DNA of 64,000 bases, from positions 248,001 through 312,000 of the forward strand of contig CP110632.1 in assembly GCA_026210745.1 (NCBI GenBank). Reading direction: 5' to 3'. Shown piece after piece: positions 1-10,169 of the stretch (position 1 is the first letter of the stretch; the number at the start of each line of letters is the position of its first letter). The notes under the pieces were generated by a model that was not told the DNA's origin, ran no database searches, and worked only from the letters and a program-made list of their open reading frames with translations. Source of the DNA: Exobasidium rhododendri. Lineage: Eukaryota; Basidiomycota; Exobasidiomycetes; Exobasidiales; Exobasidiaceae. The position numbers and the translations under genes are program-made.

Positions 1-350
1 AGCCACACAGCTGCAGAGTATCAGCAGAAATGAGGGACACTATTGGCATGGTCCCTTATCACCATCCTCCTCAAAGTCCCGACTTGAACCCGATTGAAGA
101 AGTATGGCTATATATGAAGCAGCGCATGGCTAGCCAGAAGGGTCGGAACCTTACTCTCAATGAGCTCTGGGAGCTGGTACAGGAGTACTGGGATGAGGTT
201 CCGCAGCCATGGATAGACCAGAAGATCCGGAGCATGGATTCTAGGCGCAGCGCTGTAGCTAAGCAGAAAGGGGGCATTATTTCTAAAATGGACATCCGAG
301 CAACGGTACCAAGCATAGAAGAAGAGTCGAGCCTCACATCTGTATCATAA
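1..350 (+). mobile_element. Tc1/mariner (DDE_3, IS630-like) transposase, C-terminal part, cut by the window edge
   Basis: The open frame enters from the left edge (first complete codon at base 3) and stops at 348-350. It reads PHSCRVSAEM, then HHPPQSPDLNPIEEVW. The second block is the hallmark of the Tc1/mariner DDE superfamily, in which the final catalytic acidic residue lies in the LNPIE motif. PHSCR fits the segment just after the second catalytic Asp of the family. The remaining ~85 residues are charged and helical, as expected for the transposase C-terminus. The 5' two thirds, including the DNA-binding region and first catalytic Asp, lie outside the window, so whether the copy is intact cannot be judged. 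I could not identify the terminal inverted repeat downstream with confidence. Confidence 0.85.
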
Positions 351-1042
351 TACATTCAATTATCATAGAGTCATGGTCACCATTGCCTTCGTACATGCTG
401 TATCGATGGAGAAAGGCCCATTCTTTTAAAGTCGCGCGCGAAAAATTGACTTTCTTTCGGTACCTACGTATATTTTACTGGGATATTATTGTGCGAAACT
501 AGTGGAGCGCACATGGGCGCATTTCCTAGTGTGACCGGTACACTTTGCGATCAAGAGATAGACACTCCCCTAGTACCCTGCTTTTTCTCTAAATTTTAAG
601 TCCCCTCTAAGAAAGATTCAATGTCGGGGTCTACCGATTGTACTACTGTACTGTTTTCTGCACGAAACGACGCCTCTACATACGAAGCTATTCATAATTA
701 AAAGACCGAAGCAGACCAATCTGATTTTTCTGGAAGTTGTATTTCGTGATCACACAGTTAAAATATTCGCCGGCTGAGATTTTTCCCAAAGTGCTAGTAG
801 GCAGTGCCGGAGGTTGCGGCATCGAGAGCAAAAGAAAAGACACGCCCGCACTATAGCAGAGTGCATGCATGGAGAGGCAACGTTCCCTCGAGGACATGCT
901 GTGCTTCGCTCTTCTTGTAGACGGCGCAATTCGTCCCATGTCCATCATGTTCCTGCATTTTAAATCGTGATGGCGTCTCCTTGTGGTACGTGGCCATGGC
1001 TTTACATCAAATCTAGAAATGAGAAAAAAAAAGCCAAAAATG
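351..1042. other. Gene-free stretch between transposase and tRNA
   Basis: About 690 bp with no convincing coding frame. The first part may hold the right end of the transposon, but its partner end is outside the window. No repeat or RNA gene was recognised. Confidence 0.5.
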
Positions 1043-1153
1043 TGAGTTCTGTGGGATTCGAACCCACGAGTCCGAAAACACCGCCGTACAACACGGTAAA
1101 GTAGAAGTCCTAAATTCCTTAAGACGGCCCATTGACCACTTTGGTAAGAACCC
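1043..1153 (-). tRNA. tRNA-Leu (anticodon UAA) with a short intron
   Basis: Read on the minus strand, the acceptor stem GGGTTCT pairs with AGAACTC (one G-U pair), followed by discriminator A. A D-arm with AGTGGTCAA follows. The anticodon stem is GCCGT/ACGGC, and the T-arm is GTGGG-TTCGAAT-CCCAC. The anticodon loop reads CTTAAG before the interruption, placing UAA at positions 34-36. About 29 bases then separate the base after the anticodon from position 38, which is the canonical place for a eukaryotic nuclear tRNA intron. A roughly 15-base variable arm is typical of class II tRNAs such as Leu. The 3' CCA is not encoded, as usual in eukaryotes. Confidence 0.9.
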
Positions 1154-1735
1154 GATAAGTGGTCGATCAGCGATCCTGAAGATATATATTGTTTACTCAT
1201 ATTGTCTTTTGCTTCAGTCCTGACGATTACCTCGAGGAGACTACACTACAGTCACTAGTCGCACTCATCTGGGTTCTCGTTCAAGTCAAAAGGGCGAAGA
1301 AGAACGCCACAACTGCTTGGCAAGAATCAGAAGGAGCCCTCTATGGCACTTTCTTTCATATACCTTTGTCTCTGCGGCTTCAATGCATCCACTACGTGCT
1401 CTCCACCCTTCGCACTGAGGAGCTCCTCCAGCTTCTCCTGACTTTACAGTCCGTTGCGCACTTTCCTACGACTGCTGAATCGAATCGTGTCTATGATCCC
1501 GAAGAAATATAGGGAGGGCATTGAATTCTGTTTCATACAGTAAGACATCGTGCCTACCCAGTCCGAGCCGGGTCCGACCAAGCGATCATACCAAAGAACC
1601 TCCCCCGGTGCCTCTCTCGTATACACCACCAAGCGCTTCGTAGGAAGTCTATGATACCAGAACCCTTTACGGTTGTGTGTTTGATTGGAATATTAGAAGA
1701 ATGAGTGGGGTCTATTGCTACAATGTCGCTCTTTT
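1154..1735. other. Gene-free stretch; one doubtful ORF
   Basis: About 580 bp between the tRNA and the 3' end of the BAG gene. A plus-strand frame ends at 1512 and is preceded by an acceptor-like pyrimidine tract ending CAG near 1217, but no upstream exon can be found past the tRNA. Nothing else is recognisable. Confidence 0.4.
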
Positions 1736-2599
1736 TCACCTGGCAGCAGTCTGCTCTGCCTTTATCGCTTGCCATGTCTCATCCACTCGATCCAAGTGGT
1801 TCTGTATTTCCTTGACCGCCTCCTTTCTCTTCTTTCGCGTTTCGTCTGAATTGACGCTGATACCATCCAGTGTCAACAATGCTCGCAGTAACAATTCAGA
1901 AAGCTTTCGTTGTCGTAGTCCTAGTGCGTCTATCGTAGCCTTTGATCGCTGATTGGCCGCTGCAACTTCCTCCGCTGATCTAGCTTCCTTGCTATTCGCC
2001 CTTTCTGCTCTCGCCTCTGCCCTGCTCTTGCCTGTCTTCAAGAACTCTTCTACTTCCGGTACCAAATCCTTTCGTACGCCGGAAACTGTCTCCTCAATCC
2101 TCCGAAGTAAACCGTCCTCGCTGACATCTTGTTCGTTCTGCTTCTTTAGTCTGGCCAATTCTTCACCTTTACTTATTTTCTTCTCGCCGCTACCGCCTTC
2201 GTACAAGCTACTTTTGGCGCCTGGCATGTCTCCATGACCACCTCCTTGTGTTCCGACTAGCATCAAACGAGATCCATTTCGGAGCCCGTATGCTGCGAGT
2301 GACGCTTTGTCGTCTTTGAGTATAAGGCCTTGGTAGATTAGCTTGATCTGATGGTACGGAATACTACTTTTCTGTGAGATGATGTCTTTGAGGTCATGAA
2401 GTGTAGCTGGGGAAGATGAGCGAGGTAGATTGATTTTGAGCCTACTCAGAAGGAATCAGCATACGTCAACATCTCAAAAGAAACGCCATAGTGTCGCTCA
2501 CCTCTCGCGATTCCAAATCACCTCAATCCGCTGTATTGGCTCCTTGGGGTCGTCTTCTACGCCTGTCAGCTCGTTCCATTTCTGTGAAAACCACGACAT
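1736..2599 (-). CDS. Ubiquitin-like/BAG-domain Hsp70 co-chaperone
   Basis: Two exons (2599-2502 and 2441-1736) encode 267 residues. The 60-bp intron has a GTGAGC donor and TAG acceptor and splits an Arg codon. Residues ~20-100 look like a ubiquitin-like fold, running from QRIEVIWNRERLKINLP to the end strand SRLMLVGT. A charged linker rich in Lys, Glu and Ala follows. The C-terminal ~90 residues (LRQRKLSELLLRALLTLDGI, ending in a helix with KEIQNHLDRVDETW) match the BAG-domain third helix that binds the Hsp70 ATPase domain. BAG proteins act as nucleotide-exchange factors for Hsp70. The Ubl-BAG order is as in fission-yeast Bag101/Bag102. I see no membrane segment, so a soluble cytosolic form is inferred. 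The start is the only ATG that puts the Ubl first. Confidence 0.85.
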
Positions 2600-2831
2600 C
2601 GTCGAAAGAGGACTGACTTGTCGGTGACGGAAGGAGAGACTCAGATTCCGGTCATTGACGTACTCTTTTAACCCTCGAGACGACTGAACATTGGACTTTG
2701 TGGACCGCGTGCACGTTAGATACTTACACACAAAGGAAGACAGTCCCAAGATCTCTAGGCGCTGGTAATTCCCCGAAGACCTTCTCGTGCACCCTTGTTC
2801 AGAGCCTGGTCTTCCTGCTTACCGAAGGACG

Positions 2832-4368
2832 ATGGGGAAAGATGACGAGTATGAGGATCTGTTGAGCGGCGATTCCGACGAAGTCCTGTCGGATGATGCA
2901 GATTATCGTGTGAAGGGGGGACCAAAGAAGGCAGCAACAAGGACGAAAGCAGCACCGAGTACGTCTGCAGCTGCGAAGGGAAAGCAGCAGCGAGGTGGGG
3001 CGACCAAAGCGAAACCCTCACTGGTGGCAAAGGACAAGGGTTATGCGTGGGAAGCGACATACAAACGTAGTTGGGATGCTGTACGTGAGGATGAAGGGGG
3101 TAGCTTGGCAGGAGCAGTTCGAGGGATGCTCGAGGCAAGCAAGCGAAGGAGGTGAGTGTCAAAGATGTAATGCTGCTCATGCATTCTTCCATACTGAGTG
3201 AAACAACTTGTTGTCCCTTGACAGGACACTGCATGATTCAGTACCGGTACAAAGAGGCATCATTCGACATATGATTCTCATCTTGGACCTGAGCGAGAGC
3301 ATGCTAGAGAAGGACCTACGACCAAGTCGGCATCTTCTCACCCTCCAATACGCTCGAGAATTCGTCGCAGAATATTTCGATCAGAACCCGATTGGTCAAT
3401 TGAGCATCTTGATCACAAGGGAGGGCATTGCAGAAAGAGTGACTGGAATGGGAGGTAATACGTCGGAGCATATATCATCTCTACAATCGAGACGACTCTA
3501 TCCGAAAGGAGAACCTTCCCTTCAAAACGCACTGGAGATGGCCAGATCTAATCTGTCTCACTTGCCAACCGCCAATTCTCGTGAAGTGGTCATCCTCTTT
3601 GGCTCGTTAACGACTTGCGATCCGTCCAACATACACGATACGATCTCTGCCCTCGTCACCGACCACATTCGAGTTAGCATGATATGCCTGGCTGCTGAAG
3701 TGAAGGTGTGCAAGGAGATCTGTAGACGCACCAATGGCAAATTTGGCGTGGCCATGGATGAAGGCCACTTTCGAGATCTGCTCTTTGAGCAAATACACCC
3801 ACCCGAGATCGAGGCAAAGAGAGGGAGGAAGAAGGCAAAGCGGCAGCAAACGAATGGCAACGAGGATGAGGATGAAGACTTGGAAGGAGTGGATCTGATG
3901 CAAATGGGCTTTCCCACTCGTCTACCCACCAACAGTGCACCCACTCTTTGCGCTTGTCATCATCGTCTCAAAGCGGGCGGATTCTTGTGCCCTCGATGTC
4001 AAGTGAAGCTATGTGACGTTCCGACCGATTGTCCGGTGTGTGGCCTTACCATCGTCATGAGTACTCATCTCGCTCGAAGCTATCACCACCTTTTTCCCGT
4101 TCCCAACTACAAGGCCATCAGCTGGGAAGCTCTCTACAACGCAGACACAGACATCTCGCATGCTTGCTTTGGTTGTGCAGCCAGCTTCGATCCTCTTCCA
4201 GCTCACTTCTCTGCAAACGGAGCAGAACAGGAGCAGGAATCAAACGTCCCCGCCAACGTCGCCTCCAGTGGACGCTACCAGTGTCCTCGTTGCAACAAAG
4301 CCTTCTGCATCAACTGCGACGACTTTATCCACACAGCTCTGCATGACTGCCCTGGGTGCCAGCGATGA
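2832..4368 (+). CDS. SSL1: TFIIH core subunit Ssl1/p44
   Basis: Two exons (2832-3151, 3225-4368) encode 487 residues, close to the yeast protein. The 73-bp intron has GTGAGT and CAG ends. The first ~110 residues are acidic then Lys/Ala-rich and low in complexity. A von Willebrand A-type fold begins at HMILILDLSESMLEKDLRP, the conserved Ssl1 opening, and continues through REVVILFGSLTTCDP. The C-terminal third carries zinc-binding cysteines: CACHHRL, CPRCQVKLCDVPTDCPVC, and a final RING-like block (CPRCNKAFCINCDDF, HDCPGC). In TFIIH this subunit contacts and stimulates the XPD/Rad3 helicase in transcription initiation and nucleotide-excision repair. The ATG at 2832 is chosen because the frame upstream has only a GTG. 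The gene converges on RLP24 with 128 bp between stops. Confidence 0.93.
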
Positions 4369-4467
4369 GCAGCGCCGTACAGTGTATCTGAATGTATTTC
4401 TATTGAATCATCCACAAAAGTATCCCGGTCCGTCATGTCAAATCATAGTACAATATTGCAATCTCAT

Positions 4468-4478
4468 CCCCCCCCCCC
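4468..4478. repeat. Poly-C tract (11 C) in a convergent 3' junction
   Basis: An uninterrupted run of 11 C on the plus strand lies in the 128 bp between the SSL1 and RLP24 stop codons. A similar run of 10 C lies between another convergent pair at 58396-58405. Confidence 0.95.
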
Positions 4479-4496
4479 ATCCTAATCCTTCTTGTT

Positions 4497-5219
4497 TTAT
4501 GCCCCACTCGTATCCATTGACATGGACGTGCCGGCGCCTTGACGATGAATCAACGCACTCTTCTTTGATCTTTCTCTCTTTTGTAAAACCTTGACTCGGA
4601 CTTGCTCTCTTCTTGCAGCTTCGGTCTCTCTCGCTGCCTTTTCGGCTCGAATAGCAGGTACCAAGTGAGTTGCTCTCGATACTTCTGCGCGATCTCTCTT
4701 TCGTTGAACTTGAACGTTACTACCACCTTTCGCTCTTGCCATTCTCGCCTTGTAGAAAGCTGCTTCTCGTCGTTGACGAATTTCAGAAATTCGGTCCATC
4801 GCCTTGAGTGTCTGCGCCATAAGTTCTCTGTTGTATCGTACTGGGACGTTGCGTCTCTTCTCAAATTCCAGCGTGGAGTCCTGTAAGAGAAGATGCATAA
4901 GCCTCGTCCCCCAACCACCGACTGATTTGAACACACAAGCCAACTCACCACCGTCATTTCCTTTCCGGCTGCCTTTCGGAAAGCTTTAGTCCATCGGACC
5001 TTACGAGGGTTTCTCTTCATCTTGAAATTCTTGTGGCACTTGCTCTTGCAGAACACTGAAGGAGGGACAAAGGGGACGACGTAAGTGGGTTAATACTTTT
5101 GGCATCACATGTCGCTGAATGTCTCACTCACTCAGCTGCTTGGCGTCATTCCGCACGAACATGATTCCTCGACCAGGGTATACTGGCGCCGAGCAGAAGA
5201 AGCAGTGAGAAATCTTCAT
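4497..5219 (-). CDS. RLP24: 60S ribosome-biogenesis factor Rlp24
   Basis: Three exons (5219-5132, 5055-4949, 4880-4497) encode 192 residues. Introns have GTGAGT donors and CAG acceptors. The protein opens [20 protein letters not shown] and continues with [16 protein letters not shown], a treble-clef zinc site of the eL24 fold. It then carries the Rlp24 signature [20 protein letters not shown] and [12 protein letters not shown]. The long basic C-terminal helix distinguishes Rlp24 from ribosomal protein eL24. Rlp24 occupies the eL24 site on nucleolar pre-60S particles and is removed in the cytoplasm by the AAA-ATPase Drg1, which its C-terminus recruits. Splice choices restore the conserved joins ...LMFC and ...MTV/DSTLEF. 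Confidence 0.95.
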
Positions 5220-5645
5220 CTTGGCAACGCTGTTCTCGTCTTGATTGGGGGAGAAGTGGCGAGGTGATCGATTACGCCTGAAGGATCAGGGAGGTCTAAA
5301 ATGTGCGACTCTGACCACCGCGAAGAGAGGAAAAATGTTAAACTCCTTTTTACACGTGCCGTGGGGTCTATTGCAGCAGATGTGCGAGGAGTTCAATATA
5401 ATCAATACTGTATCTCGATTGGATTCAGAAAATGTTACTATTTGAGATCGGTCAAAGTGTTGATGAGCGAGATAAAGTACAAATGATGGGATGATGGGAT
5501 GATGATGATGATGCGACCGAGTCTTCGAATGAATGAAGGCGAGTAGTGAAGAGGAACGATGAAAGTGTGACTATGTATTGGATTGATCTACAATGATAAA
5601 GTTTGCTGGAATGTGTGTGGATGCCCTGAATAAGAATGGAAATGG
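5220..5645. other. Intergenic: upstream of RLP24, downstream of the RING gene
   Basis: About 425 bp. It contains a short run of GATGATGG/GATGATGAT repeats around 5487-5512. No coding frame is convincing. Confidence 0.6.
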
Positions 5646-7409
5646 TCATGCTTGACGGAATCGGTGTCGAGGACCGTACTGCAGTCGCGCGCTGTTGAGC
5701 ACGGATTGAATGAGGCCGTCGTTGTTGTTGTTTGCTGGGTCGGATATGCGGCGTCTCTTCTCTCCCACGTACTCGACAGAGTCATCTCCGGAGATCGTTC
5801 TTGTCGTAAGTGGACGACGAGAGGAAGCGGTAGTGGAAGAAGGATGAGTGTTTTCATGGAAGCCAGGCATGAAATAGTTGCGGTCGTCGAATCCTGCGTC
5901 AGTGTCCGTGTCAATGATCGTAATCTCGCTGTCATCGCCAAAATCTTTTGATCTGCTTGTTTGGTGTGTAAGTCGACCATTCAGCGACTGATGCATAGTA
6001 CTGCTACTGCCGCTCACGTCCTGCGAGTCGAGCTCATCGTCCGAATAGGTCAGCCCAGGTCGGAAGCCAGTCTCAATGAACCCGTCATCGTCCATTTGCG
6101 AGGCCTCCCGTTTCTTTCCTTTATGATCCCACTGCGTATCGTATTCGTCCTTGACTGCGGGATGTTCAAGCTTCACGGCAGGTTGGCCTTTCTTCGCCTT
6201 ACCACCTTGCAAGCGCCTCAATTCACCCCTTGTAACAGACAGCTTGTCAGAGAGAAGTTTATTGCGATCTGCCAAGAAACTGCTTTTTCTCTTTGCCTCC
6301 CTTGCCTCGTTCTCTGCTTCGATTCGAAGTCGCTCCTGCTCGAGAACGTACGTCTTCATGGCTTCCACTTCCGATTGTGCGTCCCCTTTACTTTGTGCGC
6401 ACATCTGGGCAGACTCCAGTCGAGCAACTCTCGCCTCTCTCGCTTTTTCTCTCGCTTCATTCATGTACGCCAGCCTTTCCTTCTCCATCCTCTCCCGATC
6501 TCTCTCCAACTCTTGCATCTGCTTCTTGAGATATAGCTCTAATCTCTTCACTCGAGATCTTTCATCGTGCATTGCTCTTTCCTCCTTATCCTTGTTTTGC
6601 ATGTGTTTATCGAGCTTCTTCTCTCTTTCCTCGATCTTTTCTTGCATTTCACGCGCCTTTCGGTTGCTGTCCTCTATACCCTTGTTTGTCTCTTCCACAG
6701 CGGCGATGGTCTCGTTCAAGACATCGGTGGCATTCGCCAATGCGTTCAAGGAGTTCTACGCGCGAAGATTGCGTCAGGGTTGCAATCGTCATCGTCCCTA
6801 CACAAGACACCCTGGACTCACCTCGAACAGCTGCTGATTATTCTTATCGCCTCGATTAGAGGAATAGAAAAGGCGAAAGATGCGGTCATCAGGACCATGG
6901 GTCGACATACTAACGTTATTCACTCCCATGATGTAAGCGTTGATGTTGCGCTGGAAATCCATCAGCTTTCCGAGTAGCTCTCCCTGTGCTGTTCGACCCA
7001 TGTGTCGGTCGAGAGCCACTGTAGCAGGTGGTGGTCGGCGATCTTGATGCTGCTGCTGATAGTCTATCCGTCTGTTGCGCTGTAAGATATAGATGTCCAA
7101 GTCGTTGATGTCGCTAGGGTACAGAATTTGGGCCCGGGAGAGACCCATTGGAAGCTTGCAAAGTGGACAGCAAGCTGGATCGTTTCGCACTCGACACGAT
7201 TTCAGCCAGCCATCACTGCATATACGATGAAAAATGTGACCTGAGGAGCGGCGGGAGCAAATAGACTCAGTCCCTCTGTCTCTCTCATATAACAAACAGT
7301 ATGCAGGCCAGGGGGTGTGGCAAGCTGACTCACCGCATGGCAGTGACACCGGTCTCTTCCCCTTGTCCTGATCGTCCTCATAGGGCTCCAGGCAGATGCT
7401 ACACCCCAT
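5646..7409 (-). CDS. RING-H2 finger protein with long coiled coil (putative E3 ubiquitin ligase)
   Basis: Three exons (7409-7334, 7240-6822, 6755-5646) encode 534 residues. The N-terminus is a RING-H2 finger: CSICLEPY, LPCGHIFHRIC, and CCPLC with PLCKLP. The first intron falls inside the finger, between LPC and GHIFH, and its removal is needed to complete the zinc ligands. After ~90 linker residues comes a long heptad-rich coiled coil (from about residue 165 to 335) full of Glu, Lys and Arg, e.g. REMQEKIEEREKKLDKHMQ. The C-terminal ~190 residues are acidic and disordered with patches such as DDSEITIIDTDTDAG. RING plus coiled coil at the N-terminus resembles TRAIP-type E3 ligases acting at stressed replication forks, but I cannot confirm orthology. 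DDSEITIIDTD resembles a SUMO-interacting motif (inference). Confidence 0.75.
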
Positions 7410-7730
7410 CTCGAAGCTGGAATGGTGGCGAGAATCGAGTGTGTTTCCCGGATGTATTAGAGTGTTTATGTCACGAAAGGGAGAGAGAGAGACCTATCGA
7501 ATATGTCGAACTGATTTCACTGATTTCGCGAGCTTGACTAAAGTAGCGCCCGCTGCATATTTCGAGTGTAATCGGCCGAGTCCTTTGTGCCTATTGTTTG
7601 AAGCGCGTCAAGTTCGAGCTCAAGGATGTATACAACATAAGTGGACAGGACTACCCCGCAAGTCAGTGTCCTCGGCACTAGTGATGTACCGGCCATCCTG
7701 ACTCCTCCTGTCTCCATACCCTCGAATACA
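7410..7730. other. Divergent promoter region, RING gene / amidase gene
   Basis: About 320 bp between two divergent start codons. Includes a GA-rich run near 7480-7496. Several ATGs upstream of 7731 are followed by in-frame stops, so they cannot extend the amidase. Confidence 0.55.
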
Positions 7731-9937
7731 ATGTGGCCCTTCGAATCCACAGCGCAGGTCTTGTCCCGCAGACATGTGGTGGACAGGAATTTGCTGATTG
7801 AAAAAGCAAGTCTCCTTGAGAGACATGAAGACCTTCAGGGGGCTATCTTGAGCAGTGACATTGTCGCTCTCGTCGAGGGCATCAAGAAAGGGGACTGGAC
7901 TTCTACGATTGTGGTGCGGGTGTACATCCACTCAGCGATCAAGGCTCACCGTCTGACGAATTGCTTGACAGAGGGTGGGTGGTCTGTATCAAAGGAAGAT
8001 AGCTTTGATCTGTATGGCTGAGTTCTTATTGTTCTGTCCCTAGTGAACTTTGATGCTGCCCTACAGAGAGCCGCAGAATTAGATGATGCATTTGCTAGCA
8101 CGGGGCAGCTTGTGGGTCCTCTCCACGGTCTACCGTTCTCCTTGAAAGGTGAGGAGGCGGGAAGAGTCTTCGATTTGGCCCGCCACGCATCTCACCTTTA
8201 CTACGCTCCTTCCCAGACCAATTCAATCTCGCCGGCAAGCACACCACCATCGGCTTTACCGAGTGGATCTTGAGGGGAAAAGCTACGACGGACTGCGCCA
8301 TTGCTCAGATTGCTCGACATCATGGTGCTATTCCCATTTGCAAAACCAACGTTCCACAAACGATGCTCAGCTTCGAATGTCGTAATCCTCTCTGGGAACG
8401 AACGCTGAATCCTTACAATGTCAAACACACACCAGGAGGAAGCTCGGGAGGAGAAGGTGCTCTGTTGGCATGTGATGGAGCCGCCTTTGGCTTTGGTTCC
8501 GATATAGGAGGCAGTCTCAGAATACCAATGCATTACTGCGGTTTATATGCATTGAAGCCAAGTTCAGGTCGATCTTTACCAAGCGGTGGTCAGACGGACC
8601 TTAGTGATGGAGCTCGCCATTTCGACGTCACTCTGGCTCCCATCACCAGGAATGCTGCTGACTTGCAACTCCTCACTGCACTCTTCTATAATACGCTGAA
8701 TCCACCAACAGATAGTGCGATCACTACTCGAGAAGTCCAACGACGATTCGGCGCAGACAATCGAGTGGAGACTCCTCTTCGACCTGCTTGGTTTAATCCA
8801 ATTGAAGCAGCTTCCACACGCAGTCCTGCTCGTCGAAAGCTTCGAGTGGGCTACTACTACTGCGATGGAATGACCCGAACATCTCCAGCTTGTATTCGAG
8901 CGGTGGAAATGTCGAAGACGGCATTGGAAGGCATCAAAGACACAGAGGGAGCGCCGGCGATTGAGAAGGTCGAGATTGATCCAGCCCTACTGCAGACTGC
9001 CCATGCTCTGGAGATCTTCTGCGGTGGGTGCAGTAGTTGACATGAAGGACATATATCGGCAACACTGCTGATTCGATACTCTTTCTCCTTTGTTGATCAA
9101 ATACAGGAGTGACTTCAGCTAGTGGGTACATGAATCTTCGACGTCATCTCGGCTCTGACTGGAAAGATCCATCGTGAGTGACATCTGTGCTCTCTCTCTC
9201 TCTTGTGTCTCGACTAAGCTACTATTTCCTTTCAACGAACAGTCTCTACCTCGTCTTCTTGCCTGCTATGTCTCGTGTCCTGCGCGGCCTGATCTTCTTC
9301 CTGGCTCGCTTCATCCTTCGAGATCGGATCATGGCCGCCATTGTGAAAGCGATTGGTCCGAAGTCTACCACGACCTTCTACACCTGGATGTACAAATTGA
9401 AACAATTCAACGAAGGGTTCGAAGAAAGGATCTGGGAGCGTTTTGATTTGGACAGCATCATTTGGTGAGTTGAAACTCATGAGGGGGGGATTATGGAATT
9501 GTTGTTTTCCCTTTGCTAAGACGGTGTGCTTCACTATTTACAGCCCCGTTCAAGCAGTCCCCGCCATGACACACTCAGGAACGACTCAATTGAGTGGACT
9601 AGCAGGCAGTACGATCATCTATAATGTCATTGATGTTCCCGTAACTGTACTTCCCGTCACTCGAGTCGATCCTGTCTTGGATTCTCACCTACCGACATCA
9701 CCGGACTACAAGAAGTGGATGGCAACAAGAGGTTTCGAAACGTGTAGCTCGATGATGGCGACGGAAACGTACAAGTTGTACAATGCAACAACGTGGAAAG
9801 GCCTCCCAGTCGGCATTCAGATTGTCTGTCAAAGGAGTCAGGAAGAACTCTCGATTGGAATGATGACGCTGCTTGACAAGGCCCTCGGTCCAAGGGGATT
9901 CGGTCCTGGTGCGAAGAAGCAAGTCAAGGCGGCCTGA
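7731..9937 (+). CDS. Amidase-signature family hydrolase (fatty-acid-amide-hydrolase-like)
   Basis: Six exons (7731-7974, 8044-8148, 8217-9023, 9107-9173, 9243-9464, 9544-9937) encode 612 residues; all introns are 68-83 bp with GTGRGT-type donors. The catalytic Ser-cisSer-Lys triad of the family is visible. The Lys is in GPLHGLPFSLKD, reconstructed across intron 2. The Gly/Ser-rich loop is HTPGGSSGGEGALLACDGAA, followed by FGFGSDIGGSLRIP. Such enzymes cleave carboxylic or fatty-acid amides. A hydrophobic insert (YLVFLPAMSRVLRGLIFFLA, about residue 420) could be a membrane-dipping segment, as in mammalian FAAH; this is inference. The C-terminal GLPVGIQIVCQR is also typical of the family. The substrate cannot be told from sequence. 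Converges on the arrestin gene. Confidence 0.92.
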
Positions 9938-10169
9938 TTCCTTCTATGCGCTCACTCTCCAAGCTAGGCGATGACCGCCTCTCCACCCGATCTTGTTGTA
10001 TACAGTACCTGGAGACGTCTGCAGAAAAGGGCACGATTCGATTACACTTTTAGATACATGTGGGAGAGAATTTTGTGAATTTGATTATAGCGAAGAGAGA
10101 ATTAGACAGAAAATATGAGTGTGTGATGTAAGTGTAATAGTAGTGGGACAATCCGATGCAACGAAGATC

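Noticed and set aside
688-1200. 170-codon minus-strand ORF over the tRNA
   Set aside because: It runs through the tRNA gene and reads as low-complexity sequence with no family resemblance.
1189-1512. 107-codon plus-strand ORF with an acceptor-like site upstream
   Set aside because: Begins without a supported ATG exon, abuts the tRNA and has no recognisable domain; kept only as a doubtful note.
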